Of a DNA stretch of 64,000 nt, positions 17,912 to 26,403 are shown piece after piece. The notes under the pieces are model-generated. The model was not told where the DNA came from. It searched no databases and saw only the letters and a list, made by a program, of their open reading frames with translations. The first letter of the stretch is position 1; each line of letters starts with the position of its first letter. The translations under genes and the position numbers were made by a program. The stretch comes from Candidatus Gastranaerophilales bacterium (GTDB taxonomy: Bacteria > Cyanobacteriota > Vampirovibrionia > Gastranaerophilales > Gastranaerophilaceae). Location: assembly GCA_944326565.1 (NCBI GenBank), contig CALVEL010000005.1:62001-126000 (forward strand), given 5' to 3'.

Positions 17912-19246
17912 ATGAAAAAGATTTTTGTATCCTTAATATTAGTTTTCATGACTATTAGTTTGCCTGTTTTTGCTTCTGTAAAAGAAAATTCTAATATTCA
18001 GATTTATTTTGTCAATCCAGTAAATAAGACAAAAACATCAAAAAGTGGAGAGGGAAAAGCTATAAATGCATTATTAAAGTTAATAAATAATGCACAATAG
18101 AGTATTGATTTTGCTATTTATGGAATAAGTAATGAAGATGAAATTTTTCAGGCACTAATTAATGCACAAAACAAAGGAGTGAAAGTCAGGGGTATCGTTG
18201 ATATGGATAATGAAAAGAAGAATCCATATAAAGATACTTATGATCTGCTAGAAAAATTAAATAATATAAAAACAGATTATAAAGAATTAACTGATTTTAA
18301 ATCTCCTAAATCTGATTATGTACAACATGTAACTTATAATATAGGTGGGAAAATTGTAGAAGCTTCTTTTGTAAATGAAGGTATTAAAGATTACAATGAC
18401 AAGATAATGCATAATAAATATTTTATTATAGATAAAAAAATTGTTTGGACAGGTTCAATGAACATCAGTAATACTTGTGCAAGTTATAATTCAAATTCTA
18501 GTGTCGCTATAAATTCAAAAGAACTTGCAGAAATTTATACAGAAGATTTTGAGCAAATGTTTATTGAAAATAAACATCATAACGAAAAGCAAAATAATAT
18601 AAATACAAAATATATAAATATTGATGACAATACAAAAGTTGTTACTTTTATTTTACCCGAAGATAAAGAAACTTATAATATAGTGAGCGGTTATATTAAT
18701 AGAGCTCAAAAGTATATTTATGTCCCGATGTTCTTTTTCACTCACACCAAATATTCTCAGGACTTAATTAATGCACATAACAGAGGGGTAAAAGTAAAAG
18801 TTATATTAGATGCTACATCAGCAAGAACAGGTTATTCAAAACACGAAATTATGAGAATGGCGGGTATTCCTGTGAAAATTGAAAACTGGGGCGGGAAAAT
18901 GCATGAAAAATCTCTAATTATTGATGATAAATATTTATTAATTGGTTCAATGAATTTCACAAGTGGTGCTCATTACCAAAATGATGAAAATAGTCTAATA
19001 ATTGAAAACAAAGAAATAGCAATAAAATCACGAAAAAGATTTGAGAAATTATGGAAATCAATACCTGATAAATGGTTATACTCTATTCCTAAACCAGAAG
19101 GAGAAGATTCTAAATATTCTTGTTTTGACAATATTGACAATGATCATGATGGACTAATTGATGAAGATGATCCAGATTGTGAATGTTTATATAAAGGAAA
19201 ACAAAATAAATATATTTATAATCAAAAAGGACCTATAATTGATTAA
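17912..19246 (+). pseudogene. Phospholipase-D-like nuclease gene with in-frame amber stop
   Basis: One reading frame of 445 codons interrupted only by a TAG at 18098-18100. The first part has a signal peptide (MKKIFVSLILVFMTISLPVFA). The text resumes in the same frame straight after the stop (SIDFAIYGISNEDEI) without loss of alignment to the PLD-nuclease pattern, in which a charged or polar residue sits at the stop position. Both catalytic HKD motifs are intact: HNKYFIID with GSMN, and HEKSLIIDD with GSMNF. The C-terminus carries a Cys/Asp-rich calcium-binding-like motif (DNDHDGLIDEDDPDC). A weak GTG restart at 18179 would lose the first strand and the signal. A single C-to-T change of CAG would explain the stop. 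Overlaps the convergent PP-loop gene by 14 bases. Confidence 0.85.
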
Positions 19247-20012
19247 TTAATGAAAAATTTTTATGACTTTTAGTATCATTTTTGATTTTTGCATAAATTG
19301 CTCGAATTTTTTTCATATTTTCAGGTAATATCATTTCTTTAAGAGACATATTAATATTCCACCCATATATTTTAGCTTTTTTATCGTTGAATTTTTCATA
19401 CTTCATAGCTTTAAAAAATAAATCCGGATGATTTTCATATAAATTCAACCAATCATTTGGAGATTGATAAAAACAAAAATAACAACCTGAACGCTTACGC
19501 CACTTGTAATAATCAGGTAAATTTATACCTACGTCATATAAAATTTTAAAGACGTCATATTTACTAATACAAAATTCTTGAAACGGATATTTTAGAATAA
19601 TTTGTTTATTACTGTTACTTATTCCTCGACCCAATTCATCAGATCTTATACCAACATAAGTATATATAATTGCATTTTTATTCTTTTCTAAGTATTTCGA
19701 GTTAATATATTTTTCATAAACTCGAATTTTTAACTCTGTCGTGCACCAACGATTTACAATAGAAGGCAAAAATTTTCTTATGTCATATAAATGGTCAAAA
19801 GATTTTTCAGGTTTAAGCACTGTTATTTTTTTATTTAAAAATATTTCTATTTTGTTTAGATAATCATAAGTCTCAGGAATTTCATGTTCTGTATCACAAA
19901 ACACAAGTTCTAATTTTTCAAAAATTTCAGGCATATTCTCTTTCATAAAAAATGCTAGTGCTGTTGAATCTTTACCGCCAGATAGAGATAAAATATGATA
20001 TACTTTTTCCAT
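19233..20012 (-). CDS. PAPS-reductase-like PP-loop protein
   Basis: 259 residues. The PP-loop SGGKDST (11-17) binds ATP. The family pattern continues with FCDTEHEIPETYDYL, RWCTTELKI, and a two-Cys motif RSGCYFCFYQSPNDW. This matches the phosphoadenosine-phosphosulfate reductase superfamily, which includes CysH, DndC and many phage and island proteins. Neither the CysH C-terminal catalytic Cys motif nor other sulfate-assimilation or dnd genes are seen, so the reaction is unknown; tRNA or nucleobase sulfur or adenylation chemistry is possible. Good SD AAGGAG upstream. Next to the broken PLD gene and tRNA-His. Confidence 0.82.
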   Translation of the reverse strand: MEKVYHILSLSGGKDSTALAFFMKENMPEIFEKLELVFCDTEHEIPETYDYLNKIEIFLNKKITVLKPEKSFDHLYDIRKFLPSIVNRWCTTELKIRVYEKYINSKYLEKNKNAIIYTYVGIRSDELGRGISNSNKQIILKYPFQEFCISKYDVFKILYDVGINLPDYYKWRKRSGCYFCFYQSPNDWLNLYENHPDLFFKAMKYEKFNDKKAKIYGWNINMSLKEMILPENMKKIRAIYAKIKNDTKSHKNFSLINQL

Positions 20013-20411
20013 TAGTTCTCCTTATATTACGTATATTAAAAGCAGACCTTCGCTACTTACGCCCCGCCTACGCGTGCCGTGCGTAGCTACGCTGTCTAAC
20101 AAGTCACTCAAAAATTCCGCTCTAGGTTTCGTCAATGCGGAATTTTCTCGGACAACAAAAGCACAGCAAAGCATCTGCTTCACTGTGCTTAAAAACTTTC
20201 AGTTACTCCTTGCAAACACATAAATCATCTAGGATTTTGCTTAACAAGAGGTATATTACCTTTTATATTATTCACTAATTTCAATAGAACTTATAAGATT
20301 TTAATAATTTTTTAATTTTTAAGTTATAAACTTACAGAATATTTACTCAGTCAAATAAATCTTGGGGTAAATTCTAAGGTTAGACCCCTCGAAACGAGCA
20401 TTATACCTAAT
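20013..20411. other. Gene-free accessory stretch with hairpins
   Basis: No credible gene. It holds a locally GC-rich patch (20050-20095) with the 12-bp palindrome GCGTAGCTACGC at 20081-20092. Next is a hairpin with a 10-bp stem (AAAATTCCGC 20111-20120 / GCGGAATTTT 20137-20146), then a second strong one (AAGCACAG 20159-20166 / CTGTGCTT 20183-20190, with an inner AAGCA/TGCTT stem). The rest is AT-rich. The composition and structure differ from the surrounding intergenic DNA and suggest a mobile-element remnant or structured RNA. Confidence 0.55.
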
Positions 20412-20431
20412 AAAAAAGACCCCGAAGGGTC
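20412..20431 (-). terminator. Terminator of the tRNA-His transcript
   Basis: On the minus strand GACCC-TTCG-GGGTC is followed by a run of six T; it lies 13 bases after the tRNA 3' end. Confidence 0.9.
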
Positions 20432-20443
20432 AATTTCAATAAA

Positions 20444-20520
20444 TGGGGCGCCAGATGGGATTCGAACCCATGCATATCGGAACCACAATCCGAGGTCTTA
20501 ACCGCTTGACGACTGGCGCC
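20444..20520 (-). tRNA. tRNA-His (GTG)
   Basis: A 77-base cloverleaf. Acceptor GCGCCAG/CTGGCGC with the histidine-specific G at -1 (20520) facing C73, and an encoded CCA (20444-20446). Anticodon stem TCGGA/TCCGA holds the loop TTGTGGT, anticodon GTG. The T arm is ATGGG-TTCGAAT-CCCAT. The 3' end faces the accessory patch 17912-20411. Confidence 0.97.
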
Positions 20521-20582
20521 ACAAATCAGGGTACTTTATTATAGTAACATAAAAATATTTTTTGTCTACTTATTTTTTAATA

Positions 20583-20610
20583 AAAAACAGGACTTGTATG
20601 TCCTGTTTTT
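20583..20610. terminator. Terminator downstream of the rpaB-like gene
   Basis: Perfect 11-bp stem AAAAACAGGAC/GTCCTGTTTTT, loop TTGTAT. It ends the minus-strand regulator gene and separates it from tRNA-His. Confidence 0.92.
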
Positions 20611-20638
20611 ATCTAATTTAAAATGCAGAATTAACGAC

Positions 20639-21388
20639 CTAACTTATTCTTTGAAACATATATCCGATTCCGCGAGCTGTTAATATTAACTCAGGATTAG
20701 CTGGATCTGATTCCAGTTTTGAACGCAATCTTGAAATATGGACATCAACAACTCTTGTATCAATACGATGATCTGGCGGATACGCCCAGACATGCTGTAA
20801 TATTTCATTTCTTGAAAATGCTTGACCAGAATTATTTACAAGCAATTCTAACAAACTAAATTCCATACCTGTCAATCTTATACGTTCATTTTTTCTAAAT
20901 ACTTGACGGCGAGCTGTATCTATTTTTATGTTACCTGTTGTAATAACATTTTTAGTAACTTTTCCTGCCGGAGTAACTGTTTCTCTATTATTTGTACGTC
21001 TTAGCACTGCTTTTACTCTTGCTTCTAATTCTTTTGGTGAAAAAGGTTTAATAACATAGTCATCAGCACCTAACTCAAGTCCTGTAATTCTTTCTGAGAC
21101 ATCTCCTAATGCGGTCAAAATTATTATCGGTACATCAGCTGTTCTTCTGATTTCTCTTGTTACACCATAACCATCCATCTTAGGCATCATTACATCCAGC
21201 ACTACCAAATCAGGATTGTATTTATTAAACGCAGCAACAGCTTCCTCACCATCAGCTGCTGTATAGACATCATAACCTGCCATTTTTAGACGTGTCTCTA
21301 AAATTCGTCTGATACTAGCTTCATCATCAGCTAACAAAATTCTTTGACGATCATCTGTTTCATTTTGTAATTCAGCATTTTCAGTCAT
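20639..21388 (-). CDS. rpaB: OmpR-family response regulator, RpaB/Ycf27-like
   Basis: 249 residues. The receiver domain (about 16-130) has DD at 21-22, phospho-acceptor D65, T92 and K114. It carries the near-diagnostic phrases DDEASIRRILETRL, PDLVVLDVMMPKMDGYGV, LTALGDVSERITGLELGADD and KPFSPKELEARV, which I recognise from cyanobacterial and plastid RpaB/Ycf27. The C-terminal winged helix (about 150-246) ends RVVDVHISRLRSKLE and RGIGYMF. In Cyanobacteria RpaB is essential and represses or activates high-light genes through HLR1 sites; a non-photosynthetic bacterium must use it for something else. No histidine kinase is adjacent. The symbol is by similarity. Confidence 0.88.
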   Translation of the reverse strand: MTENAELQNETDDRQRILLADDEASIRRILETRLKMAGYDVYTAADGEEAVAAFNKYNPDLVVLDVMMPKMDGYGVTREIRRTADVPIIILTALGDVSERITGLELGADDYVIKPFSPKELEARVKAVLRRTNNRETVTPAGKVTKNVITTGNIKIDTARRQVFRKNERIRLTGMEFSLLELLVNNSGQAFSRNEILQHVWAYPPDHRIDTRVVDVHISRLRSKLESDPANPELILTARGIGYMFQRIS

Positions 21389-21639
21389 AATTCATTCTTT
21401 TCCTTACTTAAATAAATCTAACACCTCAATAAAAACATATATAATTATTACAAAATATATACTTTTTTAAATTTTTATAACGTTATATTAACCTAATTTA
21501 CAAAAAATTGCAAGTACTTTTTATAACTTTTAGCTAAAATTAAGTAATTATTTTAAAATATAAATACTATAACAGCTATATCCGCTGCTACTTAGCGTGC
21601 AGTCTCCATCTTTGCTTATTCGCTAAAATTGAAAGAAAA

Positions 21640-22374
21640 TTAAAGTCTTTTTTCGACTATTTGTCTAAACTTTTCAAGATCGTCAGCCGTATCTATTCCA
21701 ACTGGCACAAAATCAACAACGGAAGTTTTAATTTTCATACCATTTTCCAATGCTCTTAACTGTTCAAGACTTTCTGTTTTTTCTAAAGGTGTTCGTGCTA
21801 AAGAGGTCATTTTAACTAATGCCTCTCTCTTATAGCCGTAAATTCCAAGATGACCGTAGAACACGTCTTCAATCTGGTTTCTTTCATAAGGGATTTTAGA
21901 ACGCGAAAAGTATAACGCAAATCCGCTTTTATCTTTTACACACTTGACTAAATTAGGATTATTAATTTCATTTTCATCATGCAATACTCTTACGAGAGTA
22001 GAAATATCAGCCAAATCGTCATATTTTACATTTTTAATAACTTCATCAATTGCAGAAGGTTCGATTAACGGCTCATCTCCTTGCAGATTGACAATATAGG
22101 AAATTTCAGGATGTCTGTCGACAACTTCTCTTATACGGTCAGAACCGCATTTATGATTTATTGAAGTCATTTCTACTTCTCCACCAAAAGCCTTGACAGC
22201 ATTATAAATTCTCTCATCATCAGTAGCCACAATAATCATATCCGCTAATTTTGCTCGCATTGCCTTTTCATAAACCCACTGTATCACAGGTTTTCCCGCA
22301 ACTTTTAATAACGGTTTTCCTTCTAATCTTGACGATCCATAACGTGCCGGAATAATTATTGCTGTTTTAGACAT
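21640..22374 (-). CDS. kdsB: 3-deoxy-manno-octulosonate cytidylyltransferase
   Basis: Activates KDO as CMP-KDO for LPS inner-core synthesis. 244 residues, normal length. Nucleotide-binding start IIPARYGSSRLEGKPL, then MIIVATDDERI, VEMTSINHKCGSDRI, YIVNLQGDEPLI and YGHLGIYGYKRE. SD GGAGGTAAG directly before the ATG; 19 bases after prmA. It implies an LPS-bearing outer membrane. Confidence 0.96.
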   Translation of the reverse strand: MSKTAIIIPARYGSSRLEGKPLLKVAGKPVIQWVYEKAMRAKLADMIIVATDDERIYNAVKAFGGEVEMTSINHKCGSDRIREVVDRHPEISYIVNLQGDEPLIEPSAIDEVIKNVKYDDLADISTLVRVLHDENEINNPNLVKCVKDKSGFALYFSRSKIPYERNQIEDVFYGHLGIYGYKREALVKMTSLARTPLEKTESLEQLRALENGMKIKTSVVDFVPVGIDTADDLEKFRQIVEKRL

Positions 22375-22393
22375 CTTACCTCCAACTTAAAAA

Positions 22394-23299
22394 TCACTTT
22401 CTTACAACAAGTGCCACCCACTGATCTTGATGCATTTCTTCAATTAAGTTCAAATTATATTTTTTAATTGCATCCATTACAACAGGCTTTTTTTCATCCA
22501 AAATACCTGATAGCACCATTATCGCAGCATCTTCCATTATACTTTTCAAATCACCCATTATTTCAGCAAGTACATTATGTAAAATATTAGCGCATATAAA
22601 ATCAAATTTTTCATTAATTTTATCAGCCGTATTTAATTCAAAGGTACAAACCGTATTATTTTTGATTGCATTTTCTTTAGCCACATCGATAACAGTCGGG
22701 TCATTATCACATCCATATACATTTTTAGCTCCAAATTTATAGGCACAAATAGCTAAAATTCCTGATCCCATACCAATATCAGCCATCTTAGCATTTTTAA
22801 TCATATATTTTTCAATAGCTTTCATACACAACTGAGTTGTCTGATGTGTACCTGTTCCAAAAGCACAACCAGGCTCTAGTGTTATTACAACTTCATCATC
22901 CCTTTTAGAAGAATATTCAATCCAATCTGGAACAATTGTAATCCTATCTGAGACATAAGTCACATCCCACTTTTCTTTCCATTTTTTTGACCAGTCTTGA
23001 TTTTCTTTTTCAAAAATTTCAAATTCAAAACTACCGAGTTCTTCATCAGAAAAACCACGACTTTTTAAAATTTTACGCTGCTTACTCAAAAAAACAGATA
23101 TATCATCAGAACTTATACAAGAATCAGTAAAAAAAACTTTCAAAGTCCCCTCTGTTGAGGAGACCATTTCTAAATCTTTATAAGTTTCCTCAGCTAAAAT
23201 AACACCTTCGCAAGGTAAATTTTCAAAACAAATTTCTGAAAAAATATCTTCAATCTCAGGATTTATTTTAACTTGAAGCTCAATATATTTATCGGACAT
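22394..23299 (-). CDS. prmA: Ribosomal protein L11 methyltransferase
   Basis: SAM-dependent trimethylation of L11. 301 residues. Family signature EPGCAFGTGTHQTTQLC, SAM motif I as MADIGMGSGILAICAYKFGA, VYGCDNDPTVID, and the catalytic-loop-like ICANILHNVL. Starts 2 bases after accA ends, in the accD-accA-prmA-kdsB operon. SD GGAGTAATA. Confidence 0.95.
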   Translation of the reverse strand: MSDKYIELQVKINPEIEDIFSEICFENLPCEGVILAEETYKDLEMVSSTEGTLKVFFTDSCISSDDISVFLSKQRKILKSRGFSDEELGSFEFEIFEKENQDWSKKWKEKWDVTYVSDRITIVPDWIEYSSKRDDEVVITLEPGCAFGTGTHQTTQLCMKAIEKYMIKNAKMADIGMGSGILAICAYKFGAKNVYGCDNDPTVIDVAKENAIKNNTVCTFELNTADKINEKFDFICANILHNVLAEIMGDLKSIMEDAAIMVLSGILDEKKPVVMDAIKKYNLNLIEEMHQDQWVALVVRK

Positions 23300-23301
23300 T
23301 A

Positions 23302-24252
23302 TTACTCCAAAAAGGCACCCATTTTTCTAAACTTGTCATATCTTGAAGATTTTAATTCCGTCTTAGGCATTTTAGAAAGCTCATCAATTGCTGACATAAC
23401 AGTTTTTTTCAATTCTTGCGCCATTGCATTGTAATCATGATGAGCACCGCCTAAAGGCTCTTTGATATCACCATCAATTATATCAAATTTCATCAAATCC
23501 GGAGCAGTAATTTTTAGAGCTTCAGCAGCTTCACTTGCCTTTGAAGCATCACGCCATAAAATAGACGCACATCCTTCTGGTGAAATTACTGTATAGTACG
23601 CATGCTCTAAAAGATAGACTTTATTTGCAACCGCAAGACCTAAAGCCCCACCAGAGCATCCTTCACCTGAAATTACAGCTACTACAGGTACCTCCAATTT
23701 TGCCATTTCTCTCAAGTTTACAGCTATAGCACCACCTTGGTTTGTTTCTTCAGCACTAATACCTGGGTAAGCACCTGGTGTATCAATAATTGTGATAATA
23801 GGAATATTGAATTTATTTGCATGTTTGAACAATCTTAAAGCTTTTCTGTATCCTTGAGGCTGAGGCATACCAAAATTGTATTCCAAATTTTCTTTTGTTG
23901 ATTTACCTTTCATTGTACCGACAATCATTACAGGTTTCCCGTCAATTTTTGCCAAACCTCCAATTATTGCACGATCATCCATTCCTTCATGGTCACCATG
24001 AAGTTCTATAAAATCTTCACAAATTAAATTCACATAATCCAAGAAGTTAGGTCTTTCTGGATGCCTTGCTATTTGTAATTTTTGTGAAGGTTTCAAATTC
24101 GCATACAAATCCTTTTTGTAATCTTCTGCTTGCTGTTCAAATGTTTCTATTTCTTTTGTTAAATCCATGCCGGACTCCAAACTTATTTTTTTTAGTTCAT
24201 CGATTTTTTCTTGAATTTCTGTAATCGGTTTTTCAAAATCCAAAACTGTCAT
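23302..24252 (-). CDS. accA: Acetyl-CoA carboxylase carboxyltransferase subunit alpha
   Basis: 316 residues. N-terminal helical part (LDFEKPITEIQEKIDEL), then the family landmarks RHPERPNFLDYV, LHGDHEGMDDRAIIGGLA, GMPQPQGYRKALRL, DTPGAYPGISAEE and SGEGCSGGALGLAVAN. Forms the alpha2beta2 carboxyltransferase that makes malonyl-CoA with AccD, encoded just upstream. SD GAGGTAAGAG. Confidence 0.97.
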   Translation of the reverse strand: MTVLDFEKPITEIQEKIDELKKISLESGMDLTKEIETFEQQAEDYKKDLYANLKPSQKLQIARHPERPNFLDYVNLICEDFIELHGDHEGMDDRAIIGGLAKIDGKPVMIVGTMKGKSTKENLEYNFGMPQPQGYRKALRLFKHANKFNIPIITIIDTPGAYPGISAEETNQGGAIAVNLREMAKLEVPVVAVISGEGCSGGALGLAVANKVYLLEHAYYTVISPEGCASILWRDASKASEAAEALKITAPDLMKFDIIDGDIKEPLGGAHHDYNAMAQELKKTVMSAIDELSKMPKTELKSSRYDKFRKMGAFLE

Positions 24253-24280
24253 CTCTTACCTCATTTAATCTCTAAAAAAC

Positions 24281-25159
24281 TTATTTAATTGTAACTGGCT
24301 CATGCATTGAAAGCAAATTACCTAACACATCAGGCAACTCACTACGTCTAGCTACTACATCGACCTGACCGTATTTCAAAAGATATTCAGCAGTCTGGAA
24401 ATCAGAAGGCAATTTTTGTCTTATAGTTTGTTCTATAACCCTGCGTCCAGCAAAACCAATTCTTGCACCTTGTTCGGCAATAATAATATCTCCTAACATT
24501 CCAAAGCTAGCAGTCACACCACCAAAAGTCGGCTCTGTTAATAAATTTATATATAAAAGCCCTTCATCATCTAGACGAGAGACAGCACAGGATGTTTTTG
24601 CCATCTGCATAAGACTCAATGCACTTTCTTGCATTCTAGCCCCCCCTGATGATGTAATTGCTAATACTGGTAATCTTAATTCGATAGCCTTTTCAATTAT
24701 TCTAGTCACTTTTTCACCCACAACAGATCCCATTGATCCACCCATATAATCAAAATCCATAATTGCTGTTGCAAGTCTATGACCTTTTATTGAAGCTAAG
24801 CCTGTAATTACCGCATCATTTAGACCAGTTTTTTCATGAGCTCTTGCTATACGATTTTTATAGCTTTCTGTATCGACAAAATCCAAAGGATCCGTAGGTT
24901 TAATATCAGCAAAAAGCTCTTCAAAACTACCCTCATCAAAAAGTTGTTCAATCCTTGTTCTTGCATTTATTCTAAAATGGTAATCACATACAGGACATAC
25001 CATTTTATTTGAGGCTAAATCTTCTTTTAAAAGCTGAGCATCACAATGTACGCATTTCGTCCACAAATCAGGATTTTTTTCAACTTCAGCTTTTGCCTCT
25101 AATGCACGTCTTTGTATTTGAGCTTCTTTACGTTTTTCGAACCAATCTTGAATAGTCAT
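24281..25159 (-). CDS. accD: Acetyl-CoA carboxylase carboxyltransferase subunit beta
   Basis: 292 residues. Four-Cys zinc ribbon C36-C39 and C55-C58 (CVHCD...CPVCD), which binds DNA/mRNA or the complex in other species. The crotonase-fold half has YMGGSMGSVVGEKVTR, SSGGARMQESALSLMQMAKT and FAGRRVIEQTIRQKLP. First gene of the operon with accA, prmA and kdsB; accB and accC are elsewhere. Confidence 0.97.
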   Translation of the reverse strand: MTIQDWFEKRKEAQIQRRALEAKAEVEKNPDLWTKCVHCDAQLLKEDLASNKMVCPVCDYHFRINARTRIEQLFDEGSFEELFADIKPTDPLDFVDTESYKNRIARAHEKTGLNDAVITGLASIKGHRLATAIMDFDYMGGSMGSVVGEKVTRIIEKAIELRLPVLAITSSGGARMQESALSLMQMAKTSCAVSRLDDEGLLYINLLTEPTFGGVTASFGMLGDIIIAEQGARIGFAGRRVIEQTIRQKLPSDFQTAEYLLKYGQVDVVARRSELPDVLGNLLSMHEPVTIK

Positions 25160-25223
25160 ACTTTATATCCCTATAATAAAAATATCTTTTAACATGAGTA
25201 TTATACAACAAAAAATTATTATG

Positions 25224-26009
25224 TCACTTTTTACGGTCTTTGTTTACAAAAAAGTTTTTTAACTCAGGTGATATATGCAAATTTTGCAAAGCTAAATGAT
25301 ATTTTTTAATATTTGCAATATTTTCCTGTTCTTCTAGTAAATCACGTTTTGGAGGTGGCTTAATACTTTTTTTAACTCGTTCAAACTCACTTTCAGCTTT
25401 ACCGTCCATAACTTTTGCTATAATTTCATCAATATTACTGCCTCCAGTCTGATATCTTGAAGCGATTTCAGAAACAGTTGCACCTTGAGGTAATCGATAT
25501 AACCAATTTACAGTAAGAATATCCCCTGTGGAAACTTTATTTATACCTTTTTGGTGAGGAGTATACATTATATCTCTTTTATTCGGGCTATGCCCTAGCC
25601 CAATTGCATGTCCTATTTCATGCAGAATTGTGTGATAGACCTCATTTTCATCCATATAATCTGCATGCACAAGCCCTTCGGTAAGTCCTATTGAGACTTC
25701 CGCACCATATAATCTGTGTTGAGCATCATATGAAAAGTTGCAAAGACCTAAAGCTTTGCGTTCAACTCGTTTCCATTCAATATTTACATTCGATTCAAGA
25801 AGAGAATCCACAATTCTAAATGAGACCTTACCCTTAGTTGCATTTTGCCATTCATCTAGGGCTCTTTTTACCATACCTCTATATTTGTAATCCTGTCCGG
25901 CCTTTGAATAAAACTTCATTGGCGCAATATAGACATTCAATGGCATAAAAGTCCACCTCATTAATCGACCGTTTTTTAAAGATTCCGAAACATAAGTGTG
26001 TGTTTGCAT
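25224..26009 (-). CDS. Matrixin-type zinc metalloprotease without a visible signal peptide
   Basis: 261 residues. Metzincin motif HEIGHAIGLGH (H130, E131, H134, H140), then the Met-turn IMYTPH (M148), with a substrate-cleft strand upstream. The C-terminal ~60 residues are helical and charged, ending in a basic tail. The ATG at 26009 gives no signal peptide, which is odd for a matrixin; the sequence just upstream is AT-rich with a -10-like TATACA about 8 bases before the start and no SD, so the start may be leaderless. It may act in the cytoplasm or use another export route. Divergent from ybaB. Confidence 0.85.
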   Translation of the reverse strand: MQTHTYVSESLKNGRLMRWTFMPLNVYIAPMKFYSKAGQDYKYRGMVKRALDEWQNATKGKVSFRIVDSLLESNVNIEWKRVERKALGLCNFSYDAQHRLYGAEVSIGLTEGLVHADYMDENEVYHTILHEIGHAIGLGHSPNKRDIMYTPHQKGINKVSTGDILTVNWLYRLPQGATVSEIASRYQTGGSNIDEIIAKVMDGKAESEFERVKKSIKPPPKRDLLEEQENIANIKKYHLALQNLHISPELKNFFVNKDRKK

Positions 26010-26069
26010 ATTTTTATTGTATAATAAAATTATAAAAAAGAGAAGTCAGACTTAACGGAGGATATTAGC

Positions 26070-26402
26070 ATGAATATAATGCAAATGATGAAACAGGCTC
26101 AATCTTTACAAAAGAAACTAAAAGATACACAGGAAGAGCTTGCAAATATAGAAGTAACAGGCGAAGCTGCCGGCGGAAAAGTTGTTGTCACTTTTGACGG
26201 ACAAGGCAAATTCAAATCACTTAAACTTACACCTGAAGCTATCAACCCTGAAAATCCTTCTTCAGTTGATGCTGATTCCGTTGAAATGCTTGAAGATATA
26301 ATTACTGCAGCCATTACTCAAGCTAGTGAAAAAGCTTCAGCTCAGATGGAACAAAAAATGAAAGCCGTTACAGGCGGAATTAATATTCCGGGACTATTCT
26401 AA
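26070..26402 (+). CDS. YbaB/EbfC nucleoid-associated protein
   Basis: 110 residues, normal length. Helical start MNIMQMMKQAQSLQKKLKD, then the DNA-binding tweezer core (VTGEAAGGKVVVTFDGQGK), and VEMLEDIITAAITQA. SD GGAGG. It is followed one base later by recR, the usual pair; dnaX, often upstream, is not here. Confidence 0.95.
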   Translation: MNIMQMMKQAQSLQKKLKDTQEELANIEVTGEAAGGKVVVTFDGQGKFKSLKLTPEAINPENPSSVDADSVEMLEDIITAAITQASEKASAQMEQKMKAVTGGINIPGLF

Positions 26403-26403
26403 T

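Noticed and set aside
18098-18100. TAG read as a sense codon (recoding) in the PLD gene
   Set aside because: TAG ends several intact genes here (for example 16047-16049, 26998-27000, 40148-40150), so general recoding is unlikely; a nonsense mutation is simpler.
19233-20012. Identification as DndC of a phosphorothioation system
   Set aside because: No dndB/D/E or cysteine desulfurase nearby and only superfamily-level motifs.
20050-20190. Insertion sequence or MITE
   Set aside because: No terminal inverted repeats flanked by target duplications and no transposase could be found by eye.
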